A stretch of DNA of 64,000 bases from JAUSIF01 sp040901465 (lineage in GTDB: Bacteria; Pseudomonadota; Alphaproteobacteria; Rhizobiales; Xanthobacteraceae): assembly GCA_040901465.1 (NCBI GenBank), contig JBBDYN010000028.1:62001-126000 (forward strand), read 5' to 3'. This document shows, piece by piece, positions 33,934 to 42,662 of this stretch. A model generated the notes under the pieces. It did not search any database. It was not told where the DNA came from and saw only the letters and a program-made list of their open reading frames with translations. The number at the start of each line of letters is the position of its first letter. Within the stretch, counting starts at the first letter, position 1. Made by a program: the position numbers and the translations under genes.

Positions 33934-34647
33934 ATGACCGAACACATCCTCAAGGCCTTCGACGAGGATCTCCGCGAAATCTCCTCCCGGCTTGCCGAGA
34001 TGGGAGGCATCGCCGAGCGTCTGGTCGCCGAGTCCGTCGATGCGCTGGTGCGGCGCGACACGGCGCTTGCCCAACGTGTGATTGCCGCGGACGACGCCGT
34101 AGACGCGCTTCAGCGCGAGATCGAGGAAAAATCCATTCTCACGATTGCGCGCCGCCAGCCCATGGCCGTCGACCTGCGCGAGATCGTCTCCGCGCTTCGC
34201 ATCACGAACGACCTCGAGCGCGTCGGCGACCTCGCGAAGAATACCGCGAAGCGCGTGCTTGCGCTCGACGGCGAGTATCACGCGCAGAAGCAATTGCGCG
34301 GCGTCAAGCACATGGCCGATATGGTGCAGCAGCGCCTGAAGCAGGTGCTCGATGCCTATGGCGCGCGCGACGAGGAGCGCGCCATGGACGTCTGGCGCCG
34401 CGATGGCGAGATCGACGCCATGTACACCTCGCTGTTCCGCGAGCTTCTCACCTACATGATGGAAGACCCGCGCCACATCACGCTCTGCATCCATCTTTTG
34501 TTCGCCGCCAAGAACATCGAGCGCATCGGCGACCATGCCACCAACATCGCCGAGACGATCTATTACCTCGTGGTCGGCGAGCCGCTCACCGAAGAACGCC
34601 CGAAGCTCGACACCACGAGCTTCACGAAGGTCAGCCTTAACGGCTGA
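33934..34647 (+). CDS. phoU: phosphate signalling complex protein PhoU
   Basis: 237 residues, two tandem three-helix bundles. The first carries LREISSRLAEMGGIAERLVAESVDALVRRD and DLREIVSALRITNDLERVGDLAKNTAKRV; the second carries HLLFAAKNIERIGDHATNIAETIYYLV. The two ExxRxGD(x)xxN motifs that bind metal clusters are intact. PhoU links the Pst transporter to PhoR to keep PhoB off when phosphate is plentiful. The ATG at 33934 is 37 nt after pstB. Confidence 0.96.
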   Translation: MTEHILKAFDEDLREISSRLAEMGGIAERLVAESVDALVRRDTALAQRVIAADDAVDALQREIEEKSILTIARRQPMAVDLREIVSALRITNDLERVGDLAKNTAKRVLALDGEYHAQKQLRGVKHMADMVQQRLKQVLDAYGARDEERAMDVWRRDGEIDAMYTSLFRELLTYMMEDPRHITLCIHLLFAAKNIERIGDHATNIAETIYYLVVGEPLTEERPKLDTTSFTKVSLNG

Positions 34648-34676
34648 CCGCAGCGGTCCGGCCGACAGATGATGCC

Positions 34677-35378
34677 ATGAACCCGCGCGTCCTGATCGTC
34701 GAAGACGAGCAAGCCCTGAACCTCTTGCTTCGTTACAATCTCGAGAGCGAGGGCTTCGACGTCGACATCGTCGAACGCGGCGACGACGCCGAGACGCGCA
34801 TCCGTGAAAGTTTGCCGGACCTGCTGATCCTCGACTGGATGCTCCCCGGCGTCTCCGGCATCGAGATCTGCCGCCGCCTGCGCGCGCGCCCCGAGACCAA
34901 GCGATTGCCGATCCTGATGCTGACCGCGCGCGGCGAGGAGACCGAACGCATCCGCGGTCTTTCCACCGGAGCCGACGATTACGTGGTCAAGCCATTCTCG
35001 CTGCCCGAGTTGCTCGCGCGGGTGCACGCGCTATTGCGCCGCGCGAAGCCCGAGCAGTTGATGAAGATCTTGAAATCCGCCGACCTCGAGCTGGATCGCG
35101 AAAAGAAGCGCGTGCAACGCGCCGGCCGCGAACTGCATCTCGGCCCGACCGAATTCCGCCTGCTCGAATTTCTGATGCTGAGCCCGGGCCGCGTGTTCAC
35201 GCGCGAGCAGTTGCTCGACGGCGTCTGGGGCCGCGAGGCCTATATCGACGAGCGCACCGTCGACGTTCATGTCGGCCGCTTGCGCAAGGCGCTTTCGCGC
35301 GGCCGCGAGATCGACCCGATCCGCACCGTGCGCGGCGCGGGCTATTCGTTCAACGAGCGCTTCGCCGCGGTGAGTTGA
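34677..35378 (+). CDS. phoB: phosphate regulon response regulator PhoB
   Basis: 233 residues: receiver domain with acidic pocket (VEDEQ), phospho-acceptor Asp53 in LILDWMLPGVSG, and Lys in YVVKPFS; then an OmpR-type winged helix with FRLLEFLMLSPGRVFTREQLLDGVWG and VDVHVGRLRKAL. It binds the Pho boxes, including the repeat before pstS. It starts 29 nt after phoU and ends the pho-pst run. Confidence 0.96.
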   Translation: MNPRVLIVEDEQALNLLLRYNLESEGFDVDIVERGDDAETRIRESLPDLLILDWMLPGVSGIEICRRLRARPETKRLPILMLTARGEETERIRGLSTGADDYVVKPFSLPELLARVHALLRRAKPEQLMKILKSADLELDREKKRVQRAGRELHLGPTEFRLLEFLMLSPGRVFTREQLLDGVWGREAYIDERTVDVHVGRLRKALSRGREIDPIRTVRGAGYSFNERFAAVS

Positions 35379-35421
35379 GCAACAACCAGGTCATCCTGCG
35401 CTGCCACGCCGCTTCCTGCGC

Positions 35422-36525
35422 CTACGGCGTCGCGCAACGTTCGCGCCACGTCGCGGGCGAGACTCCGGCGATCTTTTTGAAGGTTCGGCTGAACGCCGCC
35501 TCGGAAGCGTAACCTACCTCCTGGCCGACGGTCGCAACCTTGGTCGCGCCGTCGGCGAGTAGCCGCGCGGCCACCTGGACCCGCCAGTGGATCAGGTATT
35601 GCATCGGGGGACGCCCGACCAGGTGCGTGAAACGATCCGCCAGCACCGAACGCGACATCCCGACCTGCCTCGCTAGCTCCTCCAGAGTCCAGGCGTGGGC
35701 CGGCCGCTCGTGCAGCAGCGCGAGGACGCGGCCGATAGCCGGGTCGCGCAATCCCGCGAGCCAGCCCGTCTGGTCCGCCGGAAGCGCTTCGAGATACCGA
35801 CGCACGACTTCGACGAACATGAGTTCACTGAGGCGCAGGCGAATGCATTCGCCACCGGCGCGGCGCATCGGAGCTTCCGCTAGCGTGAGGTCGATCAAAC
35901 GATCCAGTAGATCGTTCTGCACGCCCGCGAGACGCTGCACATGCATGAACCTGGGCAGTGTAGCGAGCAACGGATTGAACGGACGCGCATCGCAGCCGAG
36001 GAAACCGCACACGAGCCGAGCCCGCTCCGGGCCACCGCCGCCTTCGGTGACCACGAAGGGCAGTTCACCCGCCGCCATCGCGCGGAAGAAATCGAGCGCA
36101 TCTGTGGCATTCGTCTCGGAGCGCGGCTCCGGCGCGCTCCGCATTGCATACGAATGCTCGTGCGGAAACACCAGGATGTCGCCGGCGGCGAACCCGATCG
36201 GCGGGTCTCCGGATACGCTGATCCAGCCCGAGCCTTGCATGACGATATGGTAGGAAATGACGTGCCGCGCGCCGGGAAGAATAAATGATGCGAAAACGCG
36301 CGCACGCGGCACTTCCAACGCCCAGGGCGAGGACGCATCGACCAGAAAAAACAGCGCGCCGGTGAGCTTCACCATGCGCAGGACGTCCGACAGCGGGTCG
36401 TGTGCTGCCGGGTCGCCCGCGACCGCGGACTCCGGAGCAAGCGTTACGGACGATCCGGCAAGCGGCGGCTGCACGACGGACGGTGCAGCAAGTGATTCAG
36501 ACGCTCGGTCATGGCGCCCGCTCAT
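35422..36525 (-). CDS. AraC-family transcriptional regulator with cupin domain
   Basis: 367 residues. The N-terminal half is an AraC_binding/cupin_6-like domain (LSDVLRMVKLTGALFFLVDAS, HVISYHIVMQGSGWISVSGDPPIGFAAGDILVFPHEHSYAM). The C-terminal half has two helix-turn-helix motifs: WTLEELARQVGMSRSVLADRFTHLVG and VATVGQEVGYASEAAFSRTFKKIAGVSPATWRE. It is divergent from the NTF2-like gene at 36.6 kb with 96 nt between, which is the usual geometry for a regulator and its target. The ligand is unknown. Confidence 0.92.
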   Translation of the reverse strand: MSGRHDRASESLAAPSVVQPPLAGSSVTLAPESAVAGDPAAHDPLSDVLRMVKLTGALFFLVDASSPWALEVPRARVFASFILPGARHVISYHIVMQGSGWISVSGDPPIGFAAGDILVFPHEHSYAMRSAPEPRSETNATDALDFFRAMAAGELPFVVTEGGGGPERARLVCGFLGCDARPFNPLLATLPRFMHVQRLAGVQNDLLDRLIDLTLAEAPMRRAGGECIRLRLSELMFVEVVRRYLEALPADQTGWLAGLRDPAIGRVLALLHERPAHAWTLEELARQVGMSRSVLADRFTHLVGRPPMQYLIHWRVQVAARLLADGATKVATVGQEVGYASEAAFSRTFKKIAGVSPATWRERCATP

Positions 36526-36621
36526 GACGCGAGCCTATCTTGGGCCGCGAGAGATATCCACCGCGCACTCCAGTGGGTCTCAATTGAAGGACGCTCGTAA
36601 CCTGACCGGGAGGAAACCGTC

Positions 36622-37020
36622 ATGAATGACGCCAACGTGAAACTGGTCCGGGATTTCTATGCCGCGTTCGACCGCGGCGACATCGCCACCGTCATCGCCA
36701 CCCTGACGCCCGATGTGGAATGGGGCGGCAACGGCCGTGCCAAGGACTACCCGCTATTCGGCATGCGCAAGGGGCAGGCTGCGGTACAGAAATTCTTCCA
36801 GGAACTCGTCGAGCTGGAGGACATCACGGAGTTTTCGCCGCGCGATTTCCTAGCCGACGGCGACAAGGTCGTAGTCCTTGGCAACTACGGCGGCAAAATC
36901 CGCAAGACGGGACGACCCTTTTCCACCGATTGGGCCCACGTGTTCACCATCCGCGACGGAAAGATTGCTCGCTTCGTCGACTTCCTGGACACCGCGCAAT
37001 TCGTGGAGGCGTCCCGGTAG
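36622..37020 (+). CDS. SnoaL/NTF2-like (DUF-type) protein, probable AraC target
   Basis: 132 residues of the nuclear-transport-factor-2 fold: NVKLVRDFYAAFDRGDIATVIATLTPDVEW, then RKGQAAVQKFFQELVELEDITEF and DGKIARFVDFLDTAQF. Many such proteins are annotated ketosteroid-isomerase-like; the catalytic role here cannot be told. GGGAGGAAACC precedes the ATG. It pairs with the divergent AraC regulator and looks like a stress- or substrate-inducible accessory gene. Confidence 0.8.
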   Translation: MNDANVKLVRDFYAAFDRGDIATVIATLTPDVEWGGNGRAKDYPLFGMRKGQAAVQKFFQELVELEDITEFSPRDFLADGDKVVVLGNYGGKIRKTGRPFSTDWAHVFTIRDGKIARFVDFLDTAQFVEASR

Positions 37021-37116
37021 GACGTCCGCGGCGGCCCGGGGCGAACAAGATGAGCAGCATTGATTAGCGGTCGGGCAACCGGCAGCCCCGTCGCCGCTAC
37101 CGAACCACGAGCGGAC

Positions 37117-37614
37117 TTACCCCCTTGCCGCCGCCCGCTGCCGTCGCCGCTCCGCGAGCGGCTGATAGGCGACGCGCGCGTGGTAGGGGCAGTAGGGCAG
37201 CTCGCCCTTGGTTTGCGAGCCGCAATAGGCGAAGCCCTCGGTGCCCGGGTCGCCGATCGGCCAGCGGCACGTAGCTTCGGTGAGTTCCAGGATCGACACC
37301 CGCGGTCCCAGGGGCACGATATTGGCGAGCGGATCGAGGTCGGCTTCGGATTCGTAATGCGGGGCCAGGGCCGTGTTGCCGTTGAAGCGGAGCCGCGGCC
37401 GCATCGAGGTCGGGCGCGCCTTGCGCACCCGCGGCACCGCCGAGGAGGGCGTCTTGGCCCGCCCGGAGAGGCCCAGGCGGTGCACTTTGCCGATCACTGC
37501 GTTGCGGGTGACCCCGCCAAGTTGGGCCGCGATTTGGCTCGCCGAGAGCCCGTCCGCCCATAGCTTCTTTAGAAGCTCGACCCGCTCTTCCGTCCAACCC
37601 ACGCTGGCCTCCAT
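37117..37614 (-). CDS. gcrA: cell cycle regulator GcrA
   Basis: 165 residues. The N-terminal helix-turn-helix WTEERVELLKKLWADGLSASQIAAQLGG and VTRNAVIGKVHRLGL are diagnostic, as is the C-terminal CRWPIGDPGTEGFAYCGSQTKGELPYCPYHARVAYQP. GcrA binds sigma70-RNA polymerase and activates promoters carrying CcrM-methylated GANTC sites to run the alphaproteobacterial cell cycle. The gene is divergent from argD, an arrangement common in Hyphomicrobiales. Two GANTC sites lie upstream (37768-37772 and 37788-37792). Confidence 0.96.
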   Translation of the reverse strand: MEASVGWTEERVELLKKLWADGLSASQIAAQLGGVTRNAVIGKVHRLGLSGRAKTPSSAVPRVRKARPTSMRPRLRFNGNTALAPHYESEADLDPLANIVPLGPRVSILELTEATCRWPIGDPGTEGFAYCGSQTKGELPYCPYHARVAYQPLAERRRQRAAARG

Positions 37615-37767
37615 TGCGGCCCCCGGCCGCTCTTGGGCGGCGGAATCCTTCAGCGCTCTCCGGAATCGAGCCTTCGCCCGCCCCCGGCACCGCTAAACTC
37701 AGTCTGAACTGAAGGTCGTCCGCCGCACGAGATATCGTATTTAGTGACGGTAAGGCTACAATAGGCA

Positions 37768-37792
37768 GACTCAGCGCCACAAGCGTCGACTC
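37768..37792. promoter_or_regulatory. pair of GANTC (CcrM methylation) sites upstream of gcrA
   Basis: GACTC at 37768-37772 and at 37788-37792, 20 bp apart, about 155-180 nt upstream of gcrA. The rest of the 480-nt gap between gcrA and argD has no gene I can support. It also holds the argD promoter candidate with a third GANTC at 37895-37899. GcrA/CcrM autoregulation of this region is an inference. Confidence 0.45.
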
Positions 37793-37870
37793 GCCGGTCC
37801 TCACGTCGTGACGGGCGTTTTCCCCAACATCTAGGGGCTATAGAGCAGAATTCCAGCTAGAGGTGCCGAG

Positions 37871-37898
37871 TTGACACTCCGAAGCGCTCTAATAGATT
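37871..37898 (+). promoter_or_regulatory. sigma70-like promoter for argD-argF-hslO
   Basis: TTGACA at 37871-37876 and TAGATT at 37893-37898 with a 16-nt spacer, the best -35/-10 pair in the gap. GATTC (37895-37899) overlaps the -10 hexamer and is a GANTC methylation site. Transcription from here would leave a leader of about 190 nt before the TTG start of argD. Confidence 0.5.
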
Positions 37899-38094
37899 CA
37901 GTCAGTGCCGCTCGCGAGCCGGGCGGCACCTTTCGTTTCGGGGCCAGATCGCGGCCCGGGCGGCAGTTTGGGGCTTCCGGCTTTGCCGCCGGGCCCGCCT
38001 GCCGACAAAATAGGTCGAACGGGTCCGGGTCCATTTCGCCGGCCGGCCGATCGCCGGACCGGAATACGCGGACTCCGGTATTGGGGAGAGAAGC

Positions 38095-39303
38095 TTGATC
38101 GCGCCGCTTTTGCCCACCTACGCGCGGGCCGACCTCGCTTTTGAGCGGGGCGAGGGCGCTTGGCTCATCGGCACCGACGGCAAGCGCTATCTCGATTTCG
38201 CCGGCGGCGTCGCCGTGAACGCGCTCGGTCACGCGCACCCCAAACTCGTCGCAGCCATCACCGAGCAGGCGCGCAAGCTCTGGCACGTCTCCAATCTTTT
38301 CAGAATTCCCGAGGCCGAACGGCTCGCCGAGCGGCTCGTCGCCGCGAGCTTCGCCGATACCGCGTTCTTCGCCAATTCCGGCGCCGAGGCCATGGAATGC
38401 GCGATCAAGATGGCCCGCAAATATCACTCGGTGAACGGCAAGCCCGAGAAGAGCCGCATGATTGCGTTCGAAGGCGCGTTCCACGGCCGCACACTCGCGA
38501 CGCTCGCCGCCGCCGGCGCGCAGAAATATCTCGAGGGCTTCGGTCCGCCGCTCGAAGGCTTCGATCACGTCCGCTTCGGCGATCTCGCCGCGGTGAAGAA
38601 GGCGATCACGCCCGAGACCGGCGCGATCATCGTCGAGCCGATCCAGGGCGAGGGCGGCGTGCGCGTGCCGCCTGCCGGGTTCCTCAAGGCGCTGCGCGAA
38701 ATCTGCGACGAGCACGGGCTCTTGCTCGTGCTCGACGAGGTGCAAACCGGCATTGGCCGCACGGGAAAATTCTTCGCCTATGAATGGACCGGGATCGAGC
38801 CGGACATTCTCGCCACCGCCAAAGGGCTCGGCGGCGGGTTTCCGATCGGCGCGTGTCTCGCCACCGGCGAAGCGGCGACGGGTATGACCGCCGGCACGCA
38901 CGGCTCGACTTTCGGCGGCAATCCGCTCGCGATGACGGTCGCCGCGGCGGTGCTTGATGTTGTACTGGCGCCCGGTTTCTTGCAGGGCGTCCGCAAGACC
39001 GGGCTCCTGTTCAAGCAGCGCCTTGCCGAGATCCGCGACCGTCACCCTGCGGTGATCGCGGAAGTGCGCGGCGAGGGGCTCTTGCTCGGCCTTGCCGCGA
39101 ACGTGCCGAACGGCGAGCTCGTGGCTGCTTGCCGCGCGGAAGGATTGCTGACCGCGGCCGCGGGCGAAAACGTTGTACGCCTGCTGCCGCCGCTGATCGC
39201 GGGCCAAACCGAGGTCGCCGAGGCGATGCAGCGGCTCGACGCGGCTTGCGTTGGGATCGAAGGCGCGCTCGCGGAACAAACTCGGCGGGGGGCCGCCGAA
39301 TGA
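38095..39303 (+). CDS. argD: acetylornithine aminotransferase (TTG start)
   Basis: 402 residues. A class III PLP aminotransferase with GAWLIGTDGKRYLDFAGGVAVNALGHAHP, NSGAEAMECAIKMAR, LDEVQTGIGRTGKFFAYEW and the PLP lysine Lys243 in ATAKGLGGGFP. It transaminates N-acetylglutamate semialdehyde in arginine synthesis (and may serve in lysine synthesis). The start is TTG behind GGGGAGAG. The stop overlaps the argF start as ATGA, so the arginine enzymes are translationally coupled. Confidence 0.95.
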   Translation: MIAPLLPTYARADLAFERGEGAWLIGTDGKRYLDFAGGVAVNALGHAHPKLVAAITEQARKLWHVSNLFRIPEAERLAERLVAASFADTAFFANSGAEAMECAIKMARKYHSVNGKPEKSRMIAFEGAFHGRTLATLAAAGAQKYLEGFGPPLEGFDHVRFGDLAAVKKAITPETGAIIVEPIQGEGGVRVPPAGFLKALREICDEHGLLLVLDEVQTGIGRTGKFFAYEWTGIEPDILATAKGLGGGFPIGACLATGEAATGMTAGTHGSTFGGNPLAMTVAAAVLDVVLAPGFLQGVRKTGLLFKQRLAEIRDRHPAVIAEVRGEGLLLGLAANVPNGELVAACRAEGLLTAAAGENVVRLLPPLIAGQTEVAEAMQRLDAACVGIEGALAEQTRRGAAE

Positions 39304-40220
39304 GCGCGCACGGCATCCGCCATTTCCTCGATCTCGCCGATCTTCCCTCCAAGGAACTACGGCGCATGATCGAGATCGCGCGCGACCTCAAGGAGCGACG
39401 CCGCACTGCGCGCGCCGGCTTGCCGCTCGCCGGCCGCACGCTCGCGATGATTTTCGAGCGTCCCTCGACCCGGACCCGCGTCTCCTTCGACGTCGCCATG
39501 TACGAGCTGGGCGGCCATGTCGTGATGCTCACGGGCGAGGAGATGCAATTGAAGCGCGGTGAGACGATCGCCGACACCGCGCGCGTCCTGTCGCGCTATG
39601 TGGACGCGATCATGATCCGTATGCTGAAGCACGACGAGCTTCTCGAGCTCGCGCGCCACGCGACCGTGCCGGTGATCAACGGGCTCACGAAATTTTCTCA
39701 TCCCTGTCAGGTACTTACTGACGTGTTCACGTTCGAGGAGAAGAAGGGCCCGGTCCGCGGCCGCACCGTGGCCTGGACCGGCGACGCCAACAACGTCCTG
39801 ACCTCCTGGGTGCACGCCGCCGCGCGCTTCGAGTTCGCGTTGCGCGTGGCGACGCCCAAGGAATTCGGCCCGCGCCCCGCATTGCGCGATTGGGCGAAGC
39901 AATCGGGTGCTGCGATCTCCTTCTGGCGCGACCCGGAAGAGGCAGTGACCGGCGCCGATTGCATCGTCACCGATACCTGGGTTTCCATGGGCGACAAGGA
40001 CGGCAAGAAGCGCCACAACACGTTCAAGCCCTATCAGGTCAATCGCGCGCTCTTGAAGCTCGCCAAGCGCGACGCCATCTTCATGCATTGCCTGCCGGCA
40101 CACCGCGGCGAAGAGGTCACCGACGAAGTGATCGACGGACCGCAATCGGTGGTGTTCGACGAGGCCGAGAACCGGCTCCACGCGCAGAAAGGGATTCTCG
40201 CCTGGTGCCTAGAAGCATGA
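39300..40220 (+). CDS. argF: ornithine carbamoyltransferase
   Basis: 306 residues. Carbamoyl-phosphate site FERPSTRTRVSF, ornithine-domain signatures HPCQVLTDVFTFEE and WTGDANNVLTSW, and active-site HCLPAHRGEEVTDEVIDG are all present. It joins carbamoyl phosphate and ornithine into citrulline. The ATG lies in the argD stop (ATGA). Immediately after its stop comes a palindromic repeat (40.2 kb) before hslO. Confidence 0.96.
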   Translation: MSAHGIRHFLDLADLPSKELRRMIEIARDLKERRRTARAGLPLAGRTLAMIFERPSTRTRVSFDVAMYELGGHVVMLTGEEMQLKRGETIADTARVLSRYVDAIMIRMLKHDELLELARHATVPVINGLTKFSHPCQVLTDVFTFEEKKGPVRGRTVAWTGDANNVLTSWVHAAARFEFALRVATPKEFGPRPALRDWAKQSGAAISFWRDPEEAVTGADCIVTDTWVSMGDKDGKKRHNTFKPYQVNRALLKLAKRDAIFMHCLPAHRGEEVTDEVIDGPQSVVFDEAENRLHAQKGILAWCLEA

Positions 40221-40313
40221 TCAATTCGGAAAACCAGAGACCGGTTTTTGGAATAGATCATGCGCAAACAAGAGCTAGACCACGATCCGATTCAATCGCC
40301 GGATCATGGTCTA
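40215..40313. repeat. two intergenic palindromes between argF and hslO
   Basis: First unit: GCATGATC (40215-40222) and GATCATGC (40256-40263) close a loop containing ACCGGTTTTT. Second unit: TAGACCACGATCCG (40276-40289) and CGGATCATGGTCTA (40300-40313), a 14-bp stem with one mismatch. Such small palindromes are common between genes in Bradyrhizobium-type genomes. The ACCGGTTTT core also occurs in the element breaking the DUF1801 gene. Confidence 0.7.
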
Positions 40314-40325
40314 AGGCGTGAACCC

Positions 40326-41309
40326 ATGAACATTCAAATTCCGGAGCGGCGTCCGAGCGATCTGGCAGAGGACGACGCGGTGCAGGCTTTTCAGATCGAC
40401 GCGCTCGATGTGCGCGGCCGCGTCGCGCGCCTCGGCCCCGCGCTCGACGACGTGCTTGCTCATCACGACTATCCGCAGCCGGTCGCGCGGCTTCTGGCCG
40501 AGGCCACGACGCTCGCCGTGCTGCTCGGCTCCACGCTGAAGCAGATGGGCCGCTTCACTCTGCAGACCCAGAGCGACGGTCCGGTCGACATGATGGTGGT
40601 CGACATCACCGCGCCCGATCGCGTGCGCGCCTATGCGCGCTTCGACGCGGAGAAGCTCGCTGCCGTGACGGCAAGCGTCGCCGCCGGTTCCGGCGCGCTG
40701 ATCGGCAATGGACATCTCGCCATGACCATTGAGCCGGGCGGCGATCAGAACCGCTATCAGGGCGTGGTGGCGCTGCAGGGCGAGCCGCTGGAAGCGGCGG
40801 CGCATCGCTACTTCGTGCAGTCCGAACAGATCCCGACCAAGTTGCGGCTCGCGATCGGCGAGGAGATGCATGCGGGCAATCCGAAGCCGAGCTGGCGCGC
40901 GGGCGCTTTGCTCGTCCAGTTTCTGCCGCACGATGCTGCCCGGGCGGCACAAGCCGATCTCGATCCCGGTGACGCGCCCGAACGGCACTCGCGTCACGAA
41001 GTGGCGGAGGACGATGCCTGGGTCGAGGCGCGGTCCCTCGTCGAAACCGTCGAGGACCACGAACTGCTCGATCCGAAGCTTTCCAGCGAGCGGCTCCTGT
41101 GGCGGCTATTCAACGAGCGCGGCGTGCGCGTGTTCCGGTCGCAGCCGGTCACCGCGCACTGCACCTGCTCGCGCGAGCGGGTGCAGTCGGTTCTGAAGCG
41201 ATTTCCGCAAGAGGACCGCGCCGGCATGGTCGAGGACGGCCGCGTGGTCGTGACCTGCGAGTTCTGTGGCCGCCGTTATCCGTTCGATCCGGCGGAGATC
41301 GACGCTTAG
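40326..41309 (+). CDS. hslO: Hsp33 redox-regulated chaperone
   Basis: 327 residues from the ATG at 40326. Conserved blocks are YPQPVARLLAEATTLAVLLGSTLK, GRFTLQTQSDGPVDMMVVD and GAGSGALIGNGHLAMTI-like sequence. The C-terminal zinc switch has HCTCSR and CEFCGRRYPFDPAEI, the CxC and CxxC pairs that release zinc on oxidation and turn on chaperone activity. Cytoplasmic. It follows argD-argF in the order usual for these bacteria, separated by the palindromic repeats. Confidence 0.94.
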   Translation: MNIQIPERRPSDLAEDDAVQAFQIDALDVRGRVARLGPALDDVLAHHDYPQPVARLLAEATTLAVLLGSTLKQMGRFTLQTQSDGPVDMMVVDITAPDRVRAYARFDAEKLAAVTASVAAGSGALIGNGHLAMTIEPGGDQNRYQGVVALQGEPLEAAAHRYFVQSEQIPTKLRLAIGEEMHAGNPKPSWRAGALLVQFLPHDAARAAQADLDPGDAPERHSRHEVAEDDAWVEARSLVETVEDHELLDPKLSSERLLWRLFNERGVRVFRSQPVTAHCTCSRERVQSVLKRFPQEDRAGMVEDGRVVVTCEFCGRRYPFDPAEIDA

Positions 41310-42550
41310 GCGACCGTCTGCCGGGTCGGCCCCGAGAACATCAGGATCACCATCCCAAGGAGCGAGCCGGCGGCCATCGCCAGATACGGGATCGTGTATC
41401 CGTCTGCGGCCTCGTAAAGAATGCCCGCAAGCGCCGGACCGAGCGCATAGCCGAATACGCCGACGAGCTGGCTCACCGAATAGATGCGGCCGTATTCGCG
41501 TACGCCGAACGCTTCGGCCAGCAGGAGCGGCTGTATCATCAGCATGCTGCCCGTCGTGACCCCGAACAGCCCGGCCGCGACCAGAATGGAATTCGCTCCC
41601 ATCGCATAGGCAAGGAACGTGAGCGTGACGGTCTGGATGATCATGAGCGCGAACGTCATCGCCCGCGCACTCACCTTGACCAACATCCAGCCAACGGCGA
41701 GCCGGCCCACAAGGCTCGTGATCGCGAGCATCGCCACGGCCGTAGTCGCGGTCTCGACGTCGACGCGCGTGTTCGCGAGTCGATAGACGTGCGCGATGCC
41801 GCCAACCTGGGCGCCGAGCGCGAACAGGAATGCCGCCGCCGTCGCTACGAAAAACCGGCTCCGCCAGACGATGGAAAACGGAATGCTTGGCGCCGCGCGT
41901 CGCGCGCCGGAAGTTTCGTTCGGGGCGGCGCGCTCGGGTTCCAGCCCCATCGATTGCGGGCTCGCGCGCACGATCCAGGCGGTGACCGGCACCACGCCGA
42001 GGAAGAAGGCGAGTGCGATCCAGGGCGCCGCGCCCGCAAGGCCGAGCTTCAGAATGAGCAAAGCGGCAAGAGGCGTGAAAAAGACGCCGCCGAGCGAGAG
42101 ACCGGTCGACGCGATGGAAAGCGCGAGTGCGCGCCGCGTTTCGAACCAGCGCGCGACGATGGTCGTGGTCGGCACCAGGCCGCAGCCGCCATAGGCAAAG
42201 CCGAATACCATATAGAAGGCGAACAGTTGCCACGCCTCGCGCAGCACGCCGATGGACAGCAGCGCGAGCGTACCGAGCAGGGCGCTACCGATGATGACGT
42301 AGCGCGCATCGAACCGGTCCACTAGTTGTCCGGCGAGGACGCCGGCGACGCCTGCCGCGATGAAAAAGCTTGCCGTCGCCGAACTCGCAAGTGCAACCGG
42401 AAATCCCCGCTCGGTCACGAACGCGTCGAGCAGCACCGGAAGGTTGTAGAACGCGAGGCCCGCGGTCGTGGTCATCACGAGCGCGATCGCGTAGACCACG
42501 TACCAGCCATGGAACACGCGGCGCGAAGCGAAGTCGTTCGGCGATTTCAT
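41306..42550 (-). CDS. MFS transporter (oxalate/formate antiporter-like group)
   Basis: 414 residues from the ATG at 42550 (a second ATG is at 42565). Twelve membrane helices are expected: the first block reads RRVFHGWYVVYAIALVMTTTAG, then SFFIAAGVAGVLAGQLVDRFDARYVII with the motif-A-type loop, and a central charged loop at residues 190-215. It is the monocarboxylate-porter-like MFS branch; the substrate is unknown. It is convergent with hslO with a 4-nt overlap of the ends. Residues 3-51 are encoded by DNA that recurs, about 97% identical, inside the PurC-PurE gene at 61.9 kb. Confidence 0.9.
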   Translation of the reverse strand: MKSPNDFASRRVFHGWYVVYAIALVMTTTAGLAFYNLPVLLDAFVTERGFPVALASSATASFFIAAGVAGVLAGQLVDRFDARYVIIGSALLGTLALLSIGVLREAWQLFAFYMVFGFAYGGCGLVPTTTIVARWFETRRALALSIASTGLSLGGVFFTPLAALLILKLGLAGAAPWIALAFFLGVVPVTAWIVRASPQSMGLEPERAAPNETSGARRAAPSIPFSIVWRSRFFVATAAAFLFALGAQVGGIAHVYRLANTRVDVETATTAVAMLAITSLVGRLAVGWMLVKVSARAMTFALMIIQTVTLTFLAYAMGANSILVAAGLFGVTTGSMLMIQPLLLAEAFGVREYGRIYSVSQLVGVFGYALGPALAGILYEAADGYTIPYLAMAAGSLLGMVILMFSGPTRQTVA

Positions 42551-42662
42551 GGATGACCGGTTCACGTGGGCAGGGGAAGAAGCGGCGCGGGAGCCGATCT
42601 ATTTCAGACTGCGCCTGCGACTTCAATGGCCGCCGCGTCTGGATGCGCGGCGAGACCTGCGC

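Noticed and set aside
37831..39279. 482-codon open frame antisense to argD
   Set aside because: Shadow of argD; composition is low-complexity and it has no motif.
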